A stretch of DNA of 27,615 nucleotides, taken from DASXTS01 sp036505275. GTDB lineage: Bacteria > Actinomycetota > Actinomycetes > Mycobacteriales > Pseudonocardiaceae. Shown here in pieces: positions 23,963-27,615 of the stretch; the stretch's first letter is position 1; every line of letters starts with the position of its first letter. The position numbers and the translations under genes are program-made. The DNA lies in NCBI GenBank assembly GCA_036505275.1, contig DASXTS010000082.1, positions 1 to 27,615 on the forward strand, in the 5' to 3' direction. The notes beneath the pieces are model-generated. The model was not told the DNA's origin. It searched no databases and was given only the letters and a program-made list of their open reading frames with translations.

Positions 23963-25045
23963 TCAGAGCCCAGGGACCGCCACCACAGACACCGTGCAAT
24001 CGCCCGGCGGTGTGCCGACCATGATGTCCGCGACCATCAGCGCGGGCTCTCCGTCGAGGTGGCGCGGGTAGACCACATTGAGATCGGCAGGCATCCGCGT
24101 CGGCAGCCCGTCTGCCGTGACGATCCCGTGTGCGCCATCGGCGGTGAACGCGTGGATCTCGTTCTTCAGCGGCGCGGTCACGAAGACCGTGCCCCGCCGA
24201 CTGACGCACACGCCGTCGAGCTCGCCGAGATCGCGCCAGTGCGGCGGCGGCTGAACGCCAGACTCGAAGGCGCTGATCGGGAGCCGGTACGCGCCGCCGC
24301 CGACGGGATCGGTCGGCGAGCAGCTCACGCCCCAGCACACACTGTCGACCGGCGAAACAGCGCAGCCATTGACATAGCCGGGCATGACGACGCGGGTCAC
24401 CTGGTCCGCGGCGCCTGCTTCGTTACGCACCAGCGGGCCGAGGGCGGCGGCTGGTATGCGGTAGACGGCGGGCGACACCGGGGGCGGTTCGGCGGGGTCG
24501 GTGGACGGGTTGGTGTGCGGGCAGTCAGTGACGTAGAAGTTGCCGGCCTTGTCGATCGCGAGGCCATTGGGCATCTCCAGGGGTTCGAAGCGATCACCGA
24601 TCGCCGATCCGGCCCAGAGCGGGATCTTGCCGCGGATCTCGCCGGTCATCGGGTCGAACCCGAGCACGTGAGGTTGCACGTCGGCGGGGCCCGAACCGTC
24701 CGGCCGGGCGACCGGCTTGCCGTCGGCGACGATGAACGCGGTGCCGCTGGGGAACGCCTCGGTGTCGGTGCGCAGAATGTCGCAGCCGAGCGTGGTCGTG
24801 AGCCCGCCGACCAGCGTCCGCTCCTCCAGAACCACGTTGCCGTCCCTGGTGACCCGCGCCCGGCTCACAAACGCCTCGCCCTGCAGGTAGACCAGGCCTT
24901 GGCCGTCACGGAACCACGGGAAGCCGACATCCAGCCGGCAGTTGCCGAAGACGAACGTCTCGCCGTCATCGAGCATCTCGGCGCTTTCCGGGTTGGTGCA
25001 GCCCTCGACCACCCCGAGCAGCAAGCCTGCGAATCGGTCCGACAT
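23963..25045 (-). CDS. SMP-30/gluconolactonase-like beta-propeller protein
   Basis: The 360-residue protein starts at ATG 25045, with AGGAG seven bases upstream; the ATG at 25090 lies across the promoter. The mid-part EMPNGLAIDKAGNFYVTDCP, then VNGCAVSPVDSVCWGV and LGELDGVCVSRRGTVFVTAP, shows the repeated blades of SMP-30/LRE/gluconolactonase proteins, with Asn and Asp residues that could bind a calcium-type metal. These hydrolyse lactones or esters. It has no signal peptide and is probably cytoplasmic. It may open a lactone formed in the pathway, which would link it with the amidohydrolase. Confidence 0.75.
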   Translation of the reverse strand: MSDRFAGLLLGVVEGCTNPESAEMLDDGETFVFGNCRLDVGFPWFRDGQGLVYLQGEAFVSRARVTRDGNVVLEERTLVGGLTTTLGCDILRTDTEAFPSGTAFIVADGKPVARPDGSGPADVQPHVLGFDPMTGEIRGKIPLWAGSAIGDRFEPLEMPNGLAIDKAGNFYVTDCPHTNPSTDPAEPPPVSPAVYRIPAAALGPLVRNEAGAADQVTRVVMPGYVNGCAVSPVDSVCWGVSCSPTDPVGGGAYRLPISAFESGVQPPPHWRDLGELDGVCVSRRGTVFVTAPLKNEIHAFTADGAHGIVTADGLPTRMPADLNVVYPRHLDGEPALMVADIMVGTPPGDCTVSVVAVPGL

Positions 25046-25079
25046 CACGTTCTCCTGCTCCTCGACAGCGCTGCAATGC

Positions 25080-25088
25080 AGTATACTC
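25080..25088. promoter_or_regulatory. AGTATACT bidirectional promoter/operator, SMP-30/AMP-ligase intergenic region
   Basis: AGTATACT at 25080-25087 lies between divergent starts at 25045 (minus) and 25094 (plus). Plus-strand TATACT (25082-25087) ends 6 bases before the ATG at 25094, the spacing expected if transcription starts on the A of ATG, giving a leaderless mRNA. The minus-strand TATACT gives a leader of about 28 bases with a normal ribosome-binding site. TTGGCT lies about 16 bases upstream on the minus side as a possible -35. Confidence 0.65.
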
Positions 25089-25093
25089 AATTC

Positions 25094-26605
25094 ATGGAGC
25101 TAGCCAAGGTCATCGACCAGGTCGCACACCTCGACGTCGGCGCGCGAGCACTGTGGTTCGAGGGCCGCTGGTACACGTGGGCCGAGGTGAACGCGTACGG
25201 CGACGCCGTTCTCAGGCTCATCGACGGATCGCGCGTCCCCGCGGAGGAGAGCATCGGCGTGGTGCTGCGCAACGACCCGATCTGTGTCGCGGTCATCCTC
25301 GCCGCGCTTCGCGCCCAGCGACCGGTCCTGACCTTCAGCCCGCTGCTCCCGGACGTCACACTCGCCGACGACGTCCGCGCCAACCGGCCCGCCGTGCTCG
25401 TCGCGCTCGGGACGGAGTGGGAGCGGCCCGGCTTGACCGACGCGGTGCACGACGTCGGAGCGCTCGGCATCCGTGCTGCCGACGTGACGGCGCGCGCGTC
25501 CGGGACCGGGTACCGACCCGATGCGCCGCACTACACGGCGGCAAGCGGCACGGCGGCGACGATGCTGACGAGTGGCACCACCGGCGCGGCCAAGCGCGTT
25601 TCGGTGACGCTGGAGGGCCTCGCGCACTCGGTACACAGTGCGACCAGGCATCACGAGGGCGCTCGCGCCGACGCACCGGTGCGGTTGCGCGAGGCGACGT
25701 CGATCATCGACCTGCCCCTGTTCAACATCACGTCCTATCTCGACGTCGCGATGACGGCCGCGGCGGGCCGGCGGATCTGCCTGCTGCGCCGATTCGAGCC
25801 ACGGGCCTGGGCCGAGGCCGTACGCGACCACAAGGTGGTGGTGTCCCTGCTGGTCCCGGCGGCGATGAAGATGGTGGTCGACGCCGAGATCCCGAAGCAG
25901 TGGCTGGCGAGCCTGCGGGTCGTGCGGTCGGGCTCGGCCCCGCTCGACCCGAACCTCGCCGATGAGTTCGAGCACAAGTACGGCGTACCGGTCATCGTGT
26001 CCTACGGGGCGACCGAGTTCTCCGGCGCACTCACCGGACTCACGATGGCCGATCGCCGCAAGTGGGGAACCGAGAAGCGGGGCAGCGTCGGCCGCCCGCA
26101 TCCCGGTGTCGAACTGCGCATCGTCGATCCGGCGAACGGCCATGACGTCGAGCCAGGCGCGGTCGGCGTACTGCTCGCCAGGGCGCCGCAGATCGCCGGT
26201 GCGCACCAGGGCGAGTGGACCCGGACGAACGATCTCGCCCGCATCGACGAGGACGGTTTCGTCTTCATCGAGGGCCGGGTCGACGACGTGATCATCCGCG
26301 GCGGCTTCAAGGTTGACCCGACGTCGGTGGCGGCCATCCTGTGCCAGCACGAGGACGTCATCGACGCCGCCGTCATCGCATTGCCGGACGAGCGGCTCGG
26401 GCAGGTGCCCGGCGCCGCTGTCGTCCTGGCCGCGGGCAAGCAGAGCCGGCCGGAAGCAGAGTTGCAGGCCGAACTGCAGGCATGGGTTCGTTCGCACCTC
26501 GCGCCGTACGCCGTGCCGGTAGTTATCCGGCCGGTGGACGCGCTGCCCCGGACGCCGACAATGAAGATCGCGCAGGTGCCGCTCGTCGAACTGCTGAAGG
26601 GCTGA
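25094..26605 (+). CDS. AMP-forming acyl-CoA ligase (ANL superfamily)
   Basis: The 503-residue enzyme starts at ATG 25094; there is no ribosome-binding site because the -10 box is immediately upstream. It has the P-loop MLTSGTTGAAKRV (157-169), SYGATEFSGAL (A5), TNDLARIDEDGFVFIEGRVD (A7-A8 hinge) and the catalytic lysine near the end, Lys491, in PRTPTMKIAQ. Most ligases read PTGKI there, so Gly to Met is unusual. It forms acyl-AMP and then acyl-CoA from a carboxylic acid. It is slightly short for the family. Paired with the next gene, it probably feeds acyl-CoA to the dehydrogenase. Confidence 0.87.
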   Translation: MELAKVIDQVAHLDVGARALWFEGRWYTWAEVNAYGDAVLRLIDGSRVPAEESIGVVLRNDPICVAVILAALRAQRPVLTFSPLLPDVTLADDVRANRPAVLVALGTEWERPGLTDAVHDVGALGIRAADVTARASGTGYRPDAPHYTAASGTAATMLTSGTTGAAKRVSVTLEGLAHSVHSATRHHEGARADAPVRLREATSIIDLPLFNITSYLDVAMTAAAGRRICLLRRFEPRAWAEAVRDHKVVVSLLVPAAMKMVVDAEIPKQWLASLRVVRSGSAPLDPNLADEFEHKYGVPVIVSYGATEFSGALTGLTMADRRKWGTEKRGSVGRPHPGVELRIVDPANGHDVEPGAVGVLLARAPQIAGAHQGEWTRTNDLARIDEDGFVFIEGRVDDVIIRGGFKVDPTSVAAILCQHEDVIDAAVIALPDERLGQVPGAAVVLAAGKQSRPEAELQAELQAWVRSHLAPYAVPVVIRPVDALPRTPTMKIAQVPLVELLKG

Positions 26606-26606
26606 G

Positions 26607-27615
26607 ATGACACAGCCGATCACCCGCATCACGCCGTCCGGGAACCTCGAAGCGCTCCGGGCATCGGTGCGCGCCTGGCTCGCCGCCAACTGCCCGGTGG
26701 GGTGGCACGACGAACTGAAGACCGCCACCAAGCAGCAGTTCCGCGAGTTCAACGTGCGCCAGGCGCAGCTGCTTCGCGAGGCAGGGCTGCTCGCCGCGCA
26801 CTGGCCGGCGGAGTTCGGCGGCGGCGGGTTCAGCTTCCGCGAGCAGCTGATCATTCAAGAAGAGCTGGTGCGCGCCGACTTCCCGCAGCCGCGGCTGCTG
26901 GAGATCTCCCTGGCCCACATCGCGGCGACGCTCATGGCATACGGCAATCCGGAACAGCAGAAGCATCTGTCGGCGATCCTGGACGGCGAGATCTGGTGCC
27001 AAGGGTTCTCCGAGCCGGAGGCCGGATCCGACCTGGCGTCCCTGCGCACCCGCGCGACCCGCATCGATGACGTCTACGTCGTCAACGGGCAGAAGGTGTG
27101 GTCGAGCTACGCCGACCAAGCGTCGTGGTGTCTGCTGCTCGCCAGGACGGATCCGTCCGCGCCGAAGCACCGAGGGCTGTCGATGTTCATGCTGGAACTG
27201 GACTCACCGGGCGTCGAGCTGCGGCTTACCCGGCAGGCGACCGGCACGGAGGAGTTCTGCGAAATCTTCCTGACCGATGTCGAGATCCCGGTCACCCACC
27301 GGGTGGGTGACGAGAACGCCGGCTGGCGCATGGCACAGACCACGCTCTCGACCGAGCGGGCCTTCAACATCCTCGAGCTGCAGGCCAGGCTTGCCGTCGC
27401 CCTCGACGAGATCGCGGCTCAGGCTCGCGTGACGCCGATCGGCGGTGGGCGAATGGCGGCCGACGACGACGCGATACGGCAGGATCTCGCCGCCCGGGCG
27501 GCCGAGGTGGAGGTGCTCGGGCTGCTCGGGCGGCGTCTCGCGCGCGACGTCGAGCGCACTGGCGAGATCGGTCCGGAAGGCTCGATCGTCAAGCTCTTCT
27601 ACAGCGAGGCGCTGC
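26607..27615 (+). CDS. Acyl-CoA dehydrogenase (partial, runs off the window end)
   Basis: An ATG at 26607, one base after the ligase TGA and behind AAGG, starts a frame open to the window end (336 residues seen). Acyl-CoA dehydrogenase features: helical N-domain, HWPAEFGGGGFSFREQLIIQ, FAD/substrate strand WCQGFSEPEAGSDLASLRTR (SEPxAGSD signature), GQKVWSSYADQASWCLLLAR and MAQTTLSTERAF. It introduces the alpha,beta double bond in an acyl-CoA using FAD and passes electrons to ETF. The catalytic glutamate would be in the missing C-terminus or on the helix near 250, depending on the subfamily. It is co-transcribed with the ligase. Confidence 0.9.
   Translation, partial: MTQPITRITPSGNLEALRASVRAWLAANCPVGWHDELKTATKQQFREFNVRQAQLLREAGLLAAHWPAEFGGGGFSFREQLIIQEELVRADFPQPRLLEISLAHIAATLMAYGNPEQQKHLSAILDGEIWCQGFSEPEAGSDLASLRTRATRIDDVYVVNGQKVWSSYADQASWCLLLARTDPSAPKHRGLSMFMLELDSPGVELRLTRQATGTEEFCEIFLTDVEIPVTHRVGDENAGWRMAQTTLSTERAFNILELQARLAVALDEIAAQARVTPIGGGRMAADDDAIRQDLAARAAEVEVLGLLGRRLARDVERTGEIGPEGSIVKLFYSEAL

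Noticed and set aside
25100..26854. 584-residue minus-strand open frame
   Set aside because: Antisense to the AMP-ligase; shadow-frame composition.

Overview
The window is high-GC DNA with GTG starts, tightly overlapping genes and actinobacterial-type protein families. I read it as an actinobacterial chromosome but cannot fix the genus. No rRNA, tRNA or CRISPR array was seen. Function calls come from reading motifs by eye; no database search was run.

Region A (1-2997) is a decay zone. It holds a 760-base tract with no credible gene that looks like mobile-element debris. It also has one intact SRPBCC-like gene (811-1248, minus), a lipoprotein gene broken by several frameshifts (1834-2101, minus), two other degenerate minus-strand remnants, and the C-terminal part of a DinB/DUF664 protein (2149-2490, plus).

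Region B (2998-11604, plus) is a compact acetate or short-chain carboxylate sensing and uptake locus. It encodes a truncated DUF294 nucleotidyltransferase, a small two-helix membrane protein, a CrbS-like SLC5-transporter/histidine kinase, a receiver-only response regulator, a membrane protein combining HAMP/PAS-like parts with a DnaQ-type exonuclease, a DUF485 protein and an ActP-type symporter. A 161-bp MITE-like element with IS630-type ends sits exactly in the stop codon/ribosome-binding site junction between the first two genes.

Region C (11605-13909) starts with a terminator-like hairpin, followed by a PRC-barrel protein, a polytopic membrane protein and a small coupled ORF. It ends in a pile-up of three gene fragments: a GntR-type helix-turn-helix, a tyrosine recombinase and an aldehyde dehydrogenase N-terminus. 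This looks like the eroded edge of the catabolic cluster.

Region D (13930-27615) is a CoA-ester catabolic cluster. The minus-strand genes, in transcription order, are crotonase, SDR, amidohydrolase, MaoC/FAS1-like dehydratase, ADP-forming acyl-CoA ligase, carboxyltransferase and the truncated ALDH. Beyond them lie a second SDR, a class-3-like ALDH, an SMP-30-like beta-propeller, an AMP-forming acyl-CoA ligase and an acyl-CoA dehydrogenase cut by the window end. Together these could oxidise an aldehyde, activate the acid, and carry out dehydrogenation, hydration, oxidation and carboxylation. The substrate is unknown.

The most interesting signal is a shared palindromic motif, AGTATACT (one copy degenerate), in the four promoter regions of Region D. 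Its TATACT half is a plausible -10 box on both strands. Two copies lie between divergent genes, and at the AMP-ligase gene it predicts a leaderless mRNA. The motif also fits the GT-N2-AC operator form of GntR regulators, and a decayed GntR helix-turn-helix lies at the cluster edge.
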